A stretch of DNA of 64,000 nucleotides, from the NCBI RefSeq assembly GCF_047496725.1, contig NC_132976.1:5936001-6000000 (forward strand). The letters run 5' to 3'. Within the stretch, counting starts at the first letter, position 1, and each line of letters opens with the position of its first letter. The notes beneath the pieces were generated by a model. That model was not told the origin of the DNA. It saw only the letters and a program-made list of their open reading frames with translations, and did no database searches. This document shows positions 13,702 through 28,900 of the stretch, piece after piece. The stretch is from Anoplolepis gracilipes (taxonomy: Eukaryota > Arthropoda > Insecta > Hymenoptera > Formicidae). A program made the translations under genes and the position numbers.

Positions 13702-13922
13702 GACCGTAGGAAGCACACTGGTCATGGATCCGATGCTCGTCTGTAAGAAGACACGAAGGCTAAAGGGAAAACTCGCTGACATTTGCCGTAAGGAACCATC
13801 CCTGTTGAAAGAGATTGCAAAAGGTGTTCAAGTAGGCACTAGGGAATGTCAATATCAATTCCGGAATCGGAGGTGGAACTGTACGACTATCAAGAGATCT
13901 CTCAAGAAGATGCTGCTTCGCG
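13702..13922 (+). CDS. Wnt6: Wnt6 coding exon, N-terminal part of the mature ligand
   Basis: The exon follows an acceptor ending at 13700-13701 (T-rich tract then ATAG) and stops before a good donor (G|GTAAGT at 13923). It begins with the third base of a split codon (phase 2) and ends after the first base of the next (phase 1). It encodes TVGSTLVMDP, then CKKTRRLKGKLADICRKEP and the strongly conserved RECQYQFRNRRWNC block, which contains an NCT glycosylation sequon. Human WNT6 has the corresponding VGSPLVMDP and RECQFQFRFRRWNC, so register and family are clear. The reading frame stays open upstream to an ATG at 13661, so an unspliced start there cannot be excluded. Confidence 0.93.
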
Positions 13923-16900
13923 GTAAGTTTTTAAATTGTATACATACCTGGTGAAAAATTCCAATTAACAAACTCAGAATTCTAAAAACAAATTATTCCG
14001 GAGATAGTTTCATTAAATTCGATTTTATTTATCATTCGAGAGATCTTTTAGTTAGACTTGCTCGGTAAAAATGAAAAAGACTTTTCTTTTTGGTTTTACT
14101 AAATATTTTTTGTCCGATATAAACGAAAGGAAGAAATTAAACATTCCCGCAGGTTTAGATCCTTTAGCGTATGTCAGATACTCGATCCCGTAATAATTCG
14201 TGAATCCGGTCGCATTATTCGCGAGTCATGGGCGCAAGGTCGAGCTCTATGCTGGGTACCAGCCTCGCCCTCACCGAGAAAAGGATTTCGGATCCCATGA
14301 AGCTCTTTTCAGGAGCGAGAAAGGGGCCTACGCACGACAATGCACACACTAGCGGCAGATTACAGGGCGCTACTCGTTCGACATTAGGCAAACCGGATGT
14401 CGATTACACACTTCCCTACGGGTCCTGAGGGCGATTCGTTACGATTAAATGCCGGTACCCGATCGGCACACCTCCAGAATGGGCTACTTCTTTAGGACCT
14501 TTAAGGACCTTTCTACGTGCGAGGCCTTTAAGGTACCCCTCCGCCTGTGGAGCCTAACGTTGACCACTCTATACCGATTCAAGTGTATTAACGATCGTAA
14601 AACACGATGCACATAATAGCCTTGATATTTTCATGTTTTTATTGCGATCGTGTAATCGACGATTATTCGATAAAAAAATGATATATTATTACACATTATT
14701 ATTCCTTATATTGTGTTTTACACTTATATTTCAATTATATCCACATCTAGTTTTTTGGAAATGATATAATATATGTGACAGAAAAGTTATAGTTTTATAA
14801 AAATATTGAAAAAAAGAAAGAGAAATATTTTAAAAAATTGATATGTACATATATATTTTTTACTGTAATTTTTATTCTATTGACTGTTAAATCCGGATAT
14901 ATTACAGACACGCGTAAAGTGGTAATTATTTTTAAATTAACCTTAAGAGGAGATCTCTTAGATGTACAGTTTCGGTGGCTAGAAAAGAGAGATAATGACT
15001 ACTATCTTTAATGTTGGGACCGTTTCGACACGTATACAACTATGAAATCAACCTGTAAGTAAGGTGTCACAGTAAATAGCAGCGCGCAGTAATATGATAA
15101 TAATGATAATCGCCAACGACGTACTGATGGGAATGTTGGGAAATAAAAGTTCAAGGAACTATGTCAATTATAGATCATTCATGTCTTTACCTGCGTTTAT
15201 GTCATTATCATCCGTTAACAAATTGATTCTTGATGACTTGCTTGTTTCGTTGTCAATGATTTACACCAAAAATAAAGATGATTAATGTACTATAACAAAG
15301 AGAAAAATTTACTTTGACCAAAGCTATTTGTAATAATTTGTATAACTTCAGTAACACTCTGTAATGTATTTTGTGAACTTCGAACATTCTTAAAAAATAT
15401 TTCTATGACAAATAAAAAAATACAATTTACGAGGAAATATATTTATATAAAGTTTTCCACATTTATAGAGATGTCATATTATTTTTCTCTTTTTGACATG
15501 AAATATGAATTTTATTTAATATTAAGAAATATATAATTTTATTTAATATTATTTTAATTGTTTATAAAGCATTAATTAAAACTTTTATATATTTTTAATT
15601 TTTTATTTGTTAAATTTATACTTTTTCATAAATATGTGGCAGTATTTTTTACAGAGAAATATTATGAAGCTGCATACATTATCATTATTATTTTTGTACG
15701 AGAAGCCTATTTTTTAAGTGTATTTCATAAGTTTAAAAAAATAAGCTTTTAATTTTATCTCGAGACTATATTTTGTACGAATATTTTTACGAATATCATT
15801 TTTGTCGGTCTTACGTAAGTAAACACATCAATGCATCTATTGAGTTTACGACACCATCACGGATTGCGGGAATCAGTAAACAAGCGTGAATGACATGTTT
15901 TTTCTAAGAAATAAAAAAATTGTGTTTTTTTTTCTCTATGATAAAAATCATCTCGATCACGACGATCGATCGATTGACTTTTCTACTCAAATGCTTCTTT
16001 TTTTCCTCCATGAGGTAAACCCGAACTCGGAACGCGTGACAAAAAGTGAAGCTGTCCGCGTGGCTCGCTCGCTCGCACAGAGCTAGCTGTCCGATATATT
16101 AATTTCGGATGATTGGCCACGATAACGAAATCGAAGGCAGCATGTCCAATAGACTGTGCTGGTCTCTAGGACCCGCTATCAGATCGGTGTCTTATGGTAG
16201 CTTGACAGATTGACACTGTCCGTCGGATATTAGTGGATATATGTTGCCTTAATTAAAGCCTCACTGCCACGACGGGCCGCGACCGGTCGTCTTTCGATCT
16301 CGTTTCCCCCCGCGCTTTCCCCTTTATCCGCACTCTCGCGATCTAGAGATCGCCGTCAATTTCATCGATCGTGATTTGATGCAGGATCGTCAGGGACCTC
16401 TCAGGTAAGATGTTAAACGCGGACGCGCGTGGAATCCACGCCCGACGATCGATGATCGAATTAAGCACGACACCGTCGAGAATGCCTGACGATCGGCATT
16501 CGCTCTCTCCGTGAGATGCGGGAGATAGTATATTATTAACAAGACAGCGCATTCGTTGGCCCAAATAAAACGATAGTTTAATTAAGCGAATTAGTGTTAC
16601 ACTTTGTGCTTTCATCTGTTTTTGAATATTTCAGATATCCAAATATTCCGCAATATTCAGATTTCTAGGTGTTGTCGTTATTTGCACTCATATTAGGATA
16701 AGTTATTGAATAAGGGAATAAGTACATTATATATAACGTTATAATTTTTTTATTATTCTTTGTCGTACATACTTATAATAAAGTTCAATGTATGAAAAAA
16801 TTCTCGTAGACCAAAAAAAGCAAATTAAAAAATATGAGACATCTAAGCATTACGGATATAAAATATTGAATAAATATTTAAATATTTGATGGATATATTT

Positions 16901-19900
16901 TATAGTTGTACGGCTCTGTGCTGTCGTATTAAATGTTGTACACAGTGATTGTTCGACATTTTAATTACGATACCTCTCGCGAGACAAATTCTATAATACC
17001 GCGTTTTACGATCAGTTTGGTATCGTCGAGATAAGCTGATGGAATAATCGAATACAAATTGCGCTTAAACGAATCTTGCTGACACGTTCCGCGTGTCTTC
17101 GATCGAAATAAGATCGACGCGGTTTTCGAACGCGTTGTAATAATCTAAGATTAACGACGCGTAATACTTGAGCGTGTCGACACTTTAATTGAATTCCAAT
17201 TAACGTAACACGTAATACGTGAGCGGAAAACTGTTTGAGTGTTGATTAAATCTCGGGAATCAATCGAAATATACTATATGTAACGTGTAAACAATATATG
17301 ACTAGCATTATGCATCATTTGATTAAACGTTGTATTATGACACTTTTGAAATTTTATTCAGATCTGCTAAAAAAATAATGACCTATAAAAAATTAAAAAT
17401 ACTTTCACATGCATCCATTTTCTTAGCAAATCTCAGATCTCTTACTAATCTGTTGCTTTATATTATTTATTATTATTATCATTATGATTTGTTTAATAAT
17501 TAGATTTTTTAGTAATGATTATATCTATTATTTATATTTATTATTATTGATAATTTTCCAGAATGCAGAGATAAAGAATTTATTTATAATTATTTATTCT
17601 TTTATGAAAAAGGATTAATATTTTTTTTATAAACAAGATTTGTAATCTGTGGATACATACTTGACATCTCTTTCTTTAATTACGTAATAAACATTAGTTA
17701 TTTTGATTAAGAACATCGCTATCAAGTTAGTTCATAGCATCGAAACTTATGCAGCGGACAGATGAGGTCCTAATTTGCGTTTCACCTAACACTTACAATC
17801 TTGTTTCACCCCATAAAAATAGTACCGCGCTATAAAAACGATAAAATCAGATTACACGCTTCATCGGGTAATCGTAAAGTTCGTGGCGGTATCCGCACTG
17901 CGCTGTAAATAATATGAAGTCTTCGCTTCAACAATGAATTGGAATCTATCGGGTACGAATATATTCACCTTTATATCTTTTGAATCTTATTGAAAACTGG
18001 AAAAAAAGGCTTGAAGAGCTAAGCGCAAAGTATAAAAGCGTAAATAAAAATACAAGCTTTTTACGAAAAGAAAACAAATTTATTCAATCCAAACGTTTCG
18101 GTTCGTTTTTTTTTTGAACCAGCTTTTTTTCATAAAAAACTTATGTTTTTATTTGCATTATTGATGAATTACTATTTTATAGCGGTTGTGTCAGATAAAA
18201 AAAACAAATATCTTTTCAAATGTCTTTTATTTTTATAAATGTCTTTTTGCATCGAATGATTAATGATACGCGCACGATTAATGATAATGAGTAACAATTA
18301 AAATCGTTGTATAAATATAAGAGAAAAATATATATTAATATATATTCATACATTTATGTATATTCACATATTGTATGTTTTATTTTGTAATATGTAAATA
18401 AATATAAATAAATAATAAATAATAATAAAAGATTAATAATATTAAGAATAGGAAGTACAAGATAAATTAGTTTGCCTGACAAGAATCATTTTGTGTAGCA
18501 AAGCATTGAAGCCGAGCAGTGAAGCTAAAAATTTATACTTTAAATAATGGGTCTGTCAGTAAAAGGCTGGACCACAGGTATATAAATCTCGTCTACTGAA
18601 TGTGTTATTGGTACGGATCGATGACAGGGACGGCGATGTGTTAACCGGTCGTTCCGGATGACAATTCTCGCCATCGTCATTTATCTGGGACTTGGCTTGC
18701 GGACAGCTTGCTCTAGGACGTCTCGTGTAAGAATTACACTTTTCATTGAGCCGTCCCATAGTATCCTTGTGTGTGTTCTTCCTATTTTGGGATTATTGTA
18801 CTCTTATTGAATTGTTATTATTAAAGAATAATATTTTGTTATTATTGTTAGTATTAATTACTTATACACATTATTATTAATGTGCTATGTTTTCTTGTTT
18901 ACATTTGTATTTTTTTAGTCAAGAATTGAGTTTTGTCAGATTGTTTATAAAGCAATATATATTATTGTATTATTGTTAAAAAGAACTTAGGCTCGAAATT
19001 TTTTCTGTTAGATGATATAAAAAATAGAAAAAAGAAACCAGATTGTATATATTTTAAATTATTAAGGAATATATATTAATATATATAATATAAATGTATT
19101 TTTTTAAATGTGTGAACTTGAAATTGTGTACAACATAAATTATGTCGAAGAAAAAATTCGTCAACTTATCGCTTTTAATTCTCAGCGTAACGGCTCGTTT
19201 GTTACAAGTGCAGAATTTGTGGGATATGGTGAATAGGGTCCATTGACATACGTCGAGACTATTATCTGTTACAAGCTAAAGACAGATCGCCGTTAGAAAT
19301 CTAGGCGGTAGAAATAACGACTTTCAGGGCCACCCGTCTTGAGTAGAAAGATTTCAAAGAATACATGGAGTCTAGCTACCGAATCTGTTACTAATGTAAT
19401 TTCTCTCCGGGAGAGTTTAGAAAAAAATACTTTTATGAGAAATGTGAAAGGCAAGTGTTTTTTCTGCTTCAACAGATATAAAAATAGGGACAGGGTAAGG
19501 TAACGAAAGATCTGACCATTCTTAATTGTTTGTTCTTTGTCGGGGAAAAAAAGACAGGGGTCGGGAAATAATAAAGCTGTAACAATAAAAAAATATTATA
19601 AATGGCAAAAAGATTTAAAAAACAATTTCAATATTGAGAAAACAATAATGTAGCACTACAATAATATTTTTCGTTGGTATTGTATAGCGAGTTGTTGCAA
19701 ATTAGCATTTTCGAAAAAAGTTGTTTCAATGCCACAAAAAGAAGATATTTCCTGTGAAAAAAAAATTTTTTCCCAAAGGACAGAATTGTCCGGTTATTTA
19801 GTAATTTTCACGGAGAGATGAATCAACAAGTTTCTTTTTCCCAAGCCGAAAATTCGACGATACATCAGAGGTCGATGTCGCTTATCTATCGTCCACTCCC

Positions 19901-22900
19901 GGATACGGTTCTAGGGAAAAATTCCTAACGGGTGCCTGATCGGGGAGAGCGGATAGAGAGAGGGAAAAGGCGCATGAGGATCCACGCTACCGGCGGCGCC
20001 TATCTTAATTCCCGATTGACGTTTATTTATCTGGCGACGTTTAATTTTTATGGGCGCGATGCGGCCGATAGGTTAGACCCGGCAGGTAGCTCCCGCTGTG
20101 TGGTCCTGCGGGGACCCCGGGGGCTCACGGAGTCTGGTATAACATTCGTGGACGAGCAGCACCTCTTAATTGAGGGGTGCCGCGTGTCGCGATAAGACGA
20201 ACACGGGCGTCAAAAACCCGTGGAAAGAGCTACCTCTGGGGGTAAAGGGAAGCGGAGGAGGCAGGAATTTATTGTGGTGCTGCTGCACGCAAGAGATCCG
20301 GCTCTTCTCGCAGGTACGATCGTCGAATCGATGGGCTTCGGCCAAATTAAGAGAGTGGTTTTCTTCATTCATTCCGAGATTCCACGGAATCCACGGAGTG
20401 ACGAAGAAAACAATTTCGCCTAAGTGGTCGCCTTCTCGAATCAACAAATTGCTCTCTCTTTCTCCTCTTCTTGCCTCTGAAATGGTATATGATCGTTGAA
20501 GGGAGGATAGCCAGAATATCAACGTAATGATTTTATTTTTTTCATTGAGAAGAAACTTGAGGTTAATGATTGGATCGTGCGCTTTTTCGAATCCTGAAGA
20601 ACTTTCTCAAGTAGTTGAAGTGTCGCGATGCCAGCTGCGTCACGATGCACGTCGATTTATCGGTAGCAATTGGATTGATTGCCTCGCTCTTGCGTCGACT
20701 TTGTTTTACCGCGTTTAAGCGCTCTTTGCTACCTTGGGATTACCTCATGGAGACGTCTCTTTTTCTTCGCCGTTTCCCAACTCTTTAACGAGGATGCTCA
20801 CCTTGGGGCATTAATAAAGCCGAGTGCCTTTGCCCGTTCACTCGCGGTACTTTTCTTCCGCGAGAACGATCGCAAAATCATTTATGTTTCTGCAAATTGA
20901 AATTTCTTTCAAGATATAGTTCGCGAATGATGAATGCAGCGATAAAAGCACAATTTTATGCATTTATTTTTTTATTACTGACATAAAAAAATACTTATTT
21001 TTATAAACATATACACGTTAGCAATAATTTTACTATGTAATAACTAGCTTTCATCACGTCAAAAGAGTGGTACTGTAAATTGAAAAATATATACGAGATT
21101 ATCGAGAGAACGCGGAGAAAAGAGAAGGGAATAACAGAAAGATGGGAGGATCCTTCGATGCGCTGGTATACCTGATGAAAATAAAAAGGACAGTTTACGC
21201 GTAATAAAATGTGTTACCGCAGAGCTCTTCCACGAAGGTGGTCCGACAGGTACGCCCGCGCTTCCCGAATCTTCCTCGCGGGGTTGCCTGGGTTTTATTC
21301 CTAATAGGACAGGGCGGCAAGTTTAATGGAATCTCCACTAAATCGGATACTAATTATTTGGCAGTGAGGGCGCCGACGATCCCGCTAATATCGCTCGTAA
21401 AATTTTCGGTTCATTTTATTTTACGATTCTTGGCTTCTTATAAAACACAGACATGCGTAGAGCAGGTCTGGAATAGACAGGGACGTGAAATTTCAAATTC
21501 GGAAAATTCAAGATTGCAAAAATTCTACAGCGAGAGATATAGAAATATTCTTAATATTATAAAGGAAATATTGATTTTTTTGAATTTTTGAACGATAGAG
21601 TCTGATTTTTCTAATATCTTACACGTTTTGTTAGGATTTCCATGCGTTAATCAAGCGGGAAATATCAGCGGGAATATTGTCGTGCGAGACCTGCGGCCTT
21701 GACTCGTCCCTTAAACGGATTAAGACCGTGCGCTGAAATTTGCGCGAACGCGAAGCAGCGATAATCAGAGGGACTGAAACGGATTTAGCGACGTGGCGTT
21801 AAGTGTTTCGTCGTCTCGCGAATGCGCTCCGTATAGCGTTCCCAGCTTGCCCGCTTTCGCGCCTCTGCCATTTTCCATCTTTCTCACACGTACGGAAATT
21901 AAATAACGTCACGCATACGTGTCAAGCACCTACTAAAAGGCCTTTAAAAGATGTTTGTCCTCCGTGTCGTTCGAGCTTCGTCAGTCCGTTCCGTGCCGAT
22001 TCTCGTGGATCTGTGCGTGCATCATTGTCAATGAAATGTTAAAGTTCAAGTGCATGCAGGATTGGAAAAATTTCTTTGCCAGAGGGAAATATTAAATGGC
22101 GGTGAGTTTATAATTGTATTTGATAAAGATTATTTATTTAGATGTATAAAAAAATCAAAGTTATTATATTTTAACTTTAAAACATATTTCGATCACATAA
22201 TGGATTTTCTGTATTCAAACAAGATATCTTTTGAATTTAGAACGCAGGACCATTTCAAAAGAATAATTTATAATTAATACACAAATTGCGTATGAAATAT
22301 TATCACAAGATATTTACGTTTTAAATTGTAAAATTTTTAAATAATTGCAAAAAAATAAGTTGTCAAATGTCATATATTTCATGTTCATATATTTCATCAT
22401 TATTTTATTTTTACGTGAAATATGAATTTACAGCGAGATAATTAAACTAAAATTTAAAAATAAAAAAAGTTAAAAATTACATTCACGCTGTTATGTGCAT
22501 TGACCTTTCGTTTGTCCCAAAGAAAGTTACTGAAGCAAACGCAATCGTGACTACAAACTGCGTTCATCGAAAGCATTTTACTCGCAATAACCATCATTAT
22601 CGCCTGCAGTGCTACTTGTCAGGACTATAGGGATCGCTATGGGGGGTTTTTCTCCTTCGGTTCTTATACAATATTGCCAAAGATATATACGCAAAATATT
22701 ATTGGCGCACACCGAACGATGGGTCTGGAGTGAGCGTGGATTCACATGAATTATTTATGAGCCGGTGGCACCCTCACGACAATGGCAACCATGAAAGCAA
22801 CCATGAGCGTCGATCATGGTAGAAGCGTGTCGAAGTATGAAGAAGAAGGAAAGCCTGATTTTTCTCGCTTTTCTAGCCGTCGTAAAAACCGGTAGGAAGG

Positions 22901-25900
22901 AAATTATCCGTGACTAAAGGCGACCGGTCCTGACACAGGCGCGGGCATCCCGTATCGTGGCATCTCGCGAGAAATAAACGCATAGAGAGGAGAAGAAAGA
23001 AGGAATATTTCTCGTCTTACTTACTGAGAAGACGAAAGCCCGTGTCATTTTATTAACACTATTAGCTCCGATGTTAACATGAACCGTGCGCGCACTTTCA
23101 ACGAACGAAATGGAATCTATAAATGGAAGGTGCAACCGCGTGCATGCGCATATAATTAATCTTTGTATCAGATACATCAAAAGTTAATTAATATTAAAAA
23201 ATAGCCATATATATCACGTGAATTTTATTTATTTAATTGTGAATCTTTGATTTTGTTAGCTATTATTGATATATAAATATATATAAGCCTATTGCTTTTT
23301 CAGGTACAGTTCTTGCAAAGAATATACAAGTATATGTATAACTTTAACCAAGCATTGCTCGCATATGCGATTACTCTTTGTAAGAACTGTACCTGAAAAA
23401 GTAATAGGCCTACTATATCGCGAGAATACCCGGACTGGACTTCTCTCTACAAAGGATTGACAACAGCAAACAGTTTAGTGTCCCGTGCGTTTATTGTATC
23501 TCGACTACCGTACGTTTAACTCTTTCGTTGTTGGGAAGAGGAAGGGTGTGGGAGAAGGAGATAGTATAGGACAGACTGACGAAAAAAAGGACCAGGACAG
23601 ATCTGTTACTCCGTTAGATGTTGTCGGGCTGACATTTGAATGCTTCGTCGATTCCACGGCGTCGAGAGAAGAATGAGAGAAACCGAGAGGAGAGAGGAAG
23701 GACTTAGCAGCGCGATTGTCGTCTTTATTTTATCTTTCTTTCACCGTATCTTATGGGTTTTTGTCAAACTTTGGTGCATTCGTTCGCGGGCTTTACAGAC
23801 TGGACAACGGGCGAGTAAGTGCTCTTCTTCTCCTCGCGTGCATTATATTCACATCTAGTCATGTGACACTTCTGATTTACCAATATATTTCTTACGCTAT
23901 ATAAAATATCTGTGACATTTAAATTTTAAACTCAGTTGTTGTCATTTCAAAAACTTTGACTGCATTTTTGAATTTTTTGAATTTTGATGGTTTTGTAAAT
24001 TCTTATCCTTTTTTTAAGATATAGAAATTAATTATCCGTTCTTATTTTAATTTTAACGACACTCTGCATATCTCGCAAGATAATTTTTATTAAAATGAAA
24101 GAGGAGAGTCTTTTAACAATTTTGCATTAAAATATATTCATTGAGGATCACTTGCTTTGTCTTTTGAATGTATATAATATTAAGTGGATAATTTTAAGAA
24201 AAATATTATAGAGAGTTTTACTTTCGATACTCGCGATAAAAAATATACAAAAGAGGGTGAACAAAACTATATAGTACGATGGAACAGGTCATTCTCTTCG
24301 ATTTACTTTAGGTCTCTTCGGTAATTGTTACGGTATCGTATCATCATATGACTATATGCGCGCTTGGTGCATCTTGAGAAACGCAGCTTAGAACTCGGAT
24401 GTTTAGCGAGAAGGAGAGAAGAAAGGATAGATATAGAGAAATTCCTGCAAGAATCCAGCGGTGATACGGTATGGCAGCGTTCAAAAATCCGCTGGAATCC
24501 GCGCGAGGAAAAGGCGAGCGCGCCGGAGGAGCTCCCGCCGCAATTGGTCATTCCGCGATTTTTGCCGGCATTCATGCGTCTGTTTCTCGCGCGGTATTTA
24601 TTGGAAAGGTTTTCTCCCTCCGTTTTATATGTATATGTATATACGCGTGTTCCCGGAGAGTCGAGAAGCGGGCCGTCGCGACGATCTGTGGTACTCGCGC
24701 GAGCGATCGAACTGATCCTCGTGGTACCCTCTTCGATCCTTTTTCCGAGCCCCCTCGTCGCGGATGCACTCACCCCACGGCCCTATAAACTGTCTTCCTC
24801 TCTCATTGAATCTCGATTTTATTTACGGATACCCATAGAGATTTATCGTCGTTCGCGCTGCACTTTTCGTTTTAACCTGCTTCAACGTCGTCTGCTCTTT
24901 CCTTTCTCGTGTTTGCCTATATCGTTTAATGTTATTTCCTTCTCTTTCTCCTCTCTATCTTTCTTTTATGCCCTCGGATACATCGTATTTTTATAAAGAA
25001 GATATTATAAATAATAATAATATTTATAGTGATTTTTTCCTTTATTCTTTAAAATTATCTGTCACGTGTTTAACTAGAGACAATCAAATATGAAAACTAT
25101 TATTTTCTAAAAGATTTACATTTCCTTTATTAATTATAAATACTTACAAATATGCAAAGAATAGTTGTCCGTCATTTTAATTATTTCTATAACTTTATCA
25201 ACACGTTTTTAAGACATTTTATTAAATGTATTCTAAATTATTTTATTTAAAAAAAATATATATAATGACAAAAAAGACTAATATTGGAAATTGCAGCAAA
25301 TGTGTTAAGAACAAATTGTAGTATCGAAAACAAGAATCGGCGAGAATGAACGAGGATTGATACCAAGCAAGATTTCTACTGCGCATGTATCGGTGCATCC
25401 GGCCCGATAGATCGTCTCGCGGCTAAACAAATCACTCGGTTGAGAACGAATGATCGATACCATCTACGTGCGTCGATCGGGCACAACGGCGACATAATTC
25501 TTACAATGGCGATTCGACGCATCGCCGCAAATTGCGCGCTTGCATGATTCGACCGATCGATTAATCACGGCGAGATTTACGAGGGATTTGTTAAATCTCT
25601 ACAAGACTTGGATGACTGTGTAATGCAATTGCACATTTGCATGCTCTTCAATATTTCCACAAATGTATATCGATAGCGTTAATCTAGCATTATTAGAAGA
25701 GAGCATGTCAATATTAATAATTTATTTCTGAAAATTATATATTTTATTGTTGTTTTTATTTTTTAATATTAAATTTAATATAAAATATATAATATAAAAT
25801 TTTACATTATTTATTTATTTCTCTACACTGAAAATTTTATTATAAAGACGATGTGTAAATTATGATTGGCTGTCTTGGACTTCTTTTTGCAAAAGATTAC

Positions 25901-28900
25901 GTTGCACGATTGGAGGGAATTATACGTGAAAGGAAATTAATGTAAAAACTTAATTGATAAATTGAATAACATGTTATTCGATTCAATAACATATAGATTT
26001 TGCATAATTGGTCTTTTAAGATTTGCTACTATTAGGATTGCGTCACACTGATATTCCGTACGTAGTGAATAAAAACATACGGGCGTACATTTGCATAGCA
26101 CAAGGATATTTCGCGTAATCCACAAGGTTACATAATTGACAAGCAAGTGGATCACGATCATCTCGACGATTGTATTTGCGGCAAGTGGAACGTCATTCGC
26201 GATGATTCCTCTTTCACAGTGTATAGCAATATTGAAAGAATGCCGCCGATGCACCGCGTATATTTATGCATATGTCAGTCGACGACGCTGATGCAATGCG
26301 AGTAATCTGCGCGAGAGAGAGGCAGGCGGTAATCTCTTTCCATAAACGACCTCTGACTCAATCTTCCGTTAGAGGATTTGGAGATATGCTCGACATTATT
26401 AGCGATACGAGAAGTTTATAAAATTGAAAAGTGCATGCCAACCATTGCGAACGTTCTTGATACATTAAAAGACATTTCGAGACAGTATCCAAATATCGTT
26501 GCCTGAATATTACATGTTTTAAGTCGAAAATAAAAAACATTCAAATATTTCGTATATTTCGTCTATATCGATACTGATCCATCGATATCTAATTTATTTT
26601 GATGTTACATGACGCATCAAAGTATCATAATTTATCTATCACTATCTTTTTTTAACAAGTCATTTCAAGTCGTATATCTGAGTTACATATGTCTACAGTT
26701 ATTTTACTTTATGTTATTCATGTTGTATTAACTTTACGTATTTACGAATAAATATAACAATAATAATATAAATAATAAATATATAATAAATAAATATAAC
26801 TATAAATATATAATAAATAAATATAATATAATATTAACATAACAAATAAATATAACATAAGCGAAGTAGACGATTTTACGTTTTCTAGAAAAACGACGAA
26901 AAGATATTTTCCGGAAGTGAAATTACTCGCTATGCGAACGTGTTTTATTACCGTCTGAGTTATTCCTTTGCCTGGAATAATGAAGAGAATGAGAGAAAAG
27001 ACCCGCGAAGAAGGCGGCGAGAAGAGAGAGAGGTGGAGAAAGAAGAGGGGAAGACTGTTCGCGCAATTAAATTACGGCGTAAGTCCCGCTCCGAGGATAA
27101 TGCCCCGGAATGCTGATAATTGGCCGAACCGTCCGGGCGACCCGAGACGAAGGGCTCACAGGTGCAGCTGGCGGCGCGGCACCGCGAAGAGATCATCGGC
27201 CCGCGATCCCTCGTGTCTAATTGATTCGAAGTGATTTATATTATCTGCCGTTCCCTCCACACCTCCAGCATTCCTCGCGCATCGTAGCGATCATCAAAAT
27301 GCTCAGATGGATTGTCGTTCAAAGAAATATTTCGAGACACAGATCGAACAGCTTTCCTTCAGCCTTTCCTATGATCCATGCGTGTCCTACTAAAATCTAT
27401 CGTTTAATGCAAGTTTGTATTATTACAAGATTCGTCAATTTAGATAATGAATATATTATATATAAAAGATGTGCTTGAATTGTTTAGCAGAAGTATCGAT
27501 GTAAAGAATATATTTTATTTGAAACTGAATGTATCGATTTACTAGAGTAAATTATTGTCGATGTTAAATGATGCTTTATTTACAGTGTCTCTCAAATAAC
27601 TTTGTTACTTATATGTAACTCACACACATAGATACCTAAAAATGTTAAATACGCTCAATATAACAGATTGAAATTATCTTTGATGCGTCGAAGAAAAAAA
27701 ATAATGACTGCAGTCATATTTCTAAAAATTTCCTCGAGGAGGAATATTTTTTTCTCGACTTTTTTGAGATTCGTTCAGATTTAGGCTCGATCTCCACGGC
27801 GCCTGGAAATCCTGGAGCGAAGGAGAAGGTTGCGTAAAAAGAGCAGCGAGGACACGAGCTCTCTCGTAAACGATCCAACCGCGTGAGCTCGAAAGAACTC
27901 GATGCTTCCGTCATGTTAAAGGGCTCGATGTGCCGTTTCGAACGGAGCCGGAACGAGATGGAACGAGCGATCGATTGGCCATGAAGGAAGAAGAAGAGAA
28001 GAAGAGGAGACGAGACGGGAAGAGAAGAGAGAGCCAGCCAAGCCTCTCTCACTCTCGAGGCACCGATATCAGATCGCTCGTATAAAACTATCGTATCGTT
28101 TAAATACGCACTGAAAGGTGAGGCGATGCATCAGAAGATACGCGGGCGGTGGCAGGCAGCCTTCTTCTCTCTCCCCAGGCCTGCGTCCTCCCGTTCCGTC
28201 CGCGCTGTCGATCCGCGCTGAAGATACCCGCCTGGAATCCATGGGAACCACGAAGAACCAGACTTAACGCGTATAACTCCTCCGTAGCGTCACAGTGGAA
28301 CCCACCATCCGGACCTCGTACGTCTCATCTCTGTGTGTGCCTCCAATCTTCTACTTTGATACACATTCGTGCTTTCTTTTTCTTTTACTTGATTAATTTT
28401 TTTTATTTCTTTTTTATATCAATAATATTGACACATTATTTTATAAGTAGTGTAACACAATAATATATTGTTTTAGAAATTTAGAAATTCTAGAAAAGGT
28501 ACCTGTATCTAATAATAAATTAATAAAATATTACATATATGTGCATATAACAAAAAATGAAAAGAAAACGATCGAAACAATATGCGTTGTTCTTCTTGTC
28601 GGCGCAACGATCGACGTTATCAACATCACTCGTCTATATCGAAATAATTGACAGCGAATCTCACAACAAGTTTCTGAAAAGGATCGAGATGCGATGCAAT
28701 TTCGCATCGTCGATGCATCGCTACTCGATATTCACGATGGCTACCGATTTTGCTCTTCTTTCCTTTCGCTGGAATCCGTAATTGGGCGGGCATTCCACGT
28801 TATGAGTTAATTCCGACGTACCGGCGTTGGAGCGGAGATCATATCGATGCGATTCAAGATCCGCGAGACGATCTCGATTCTCGACGAGTATTTCGCAAGA

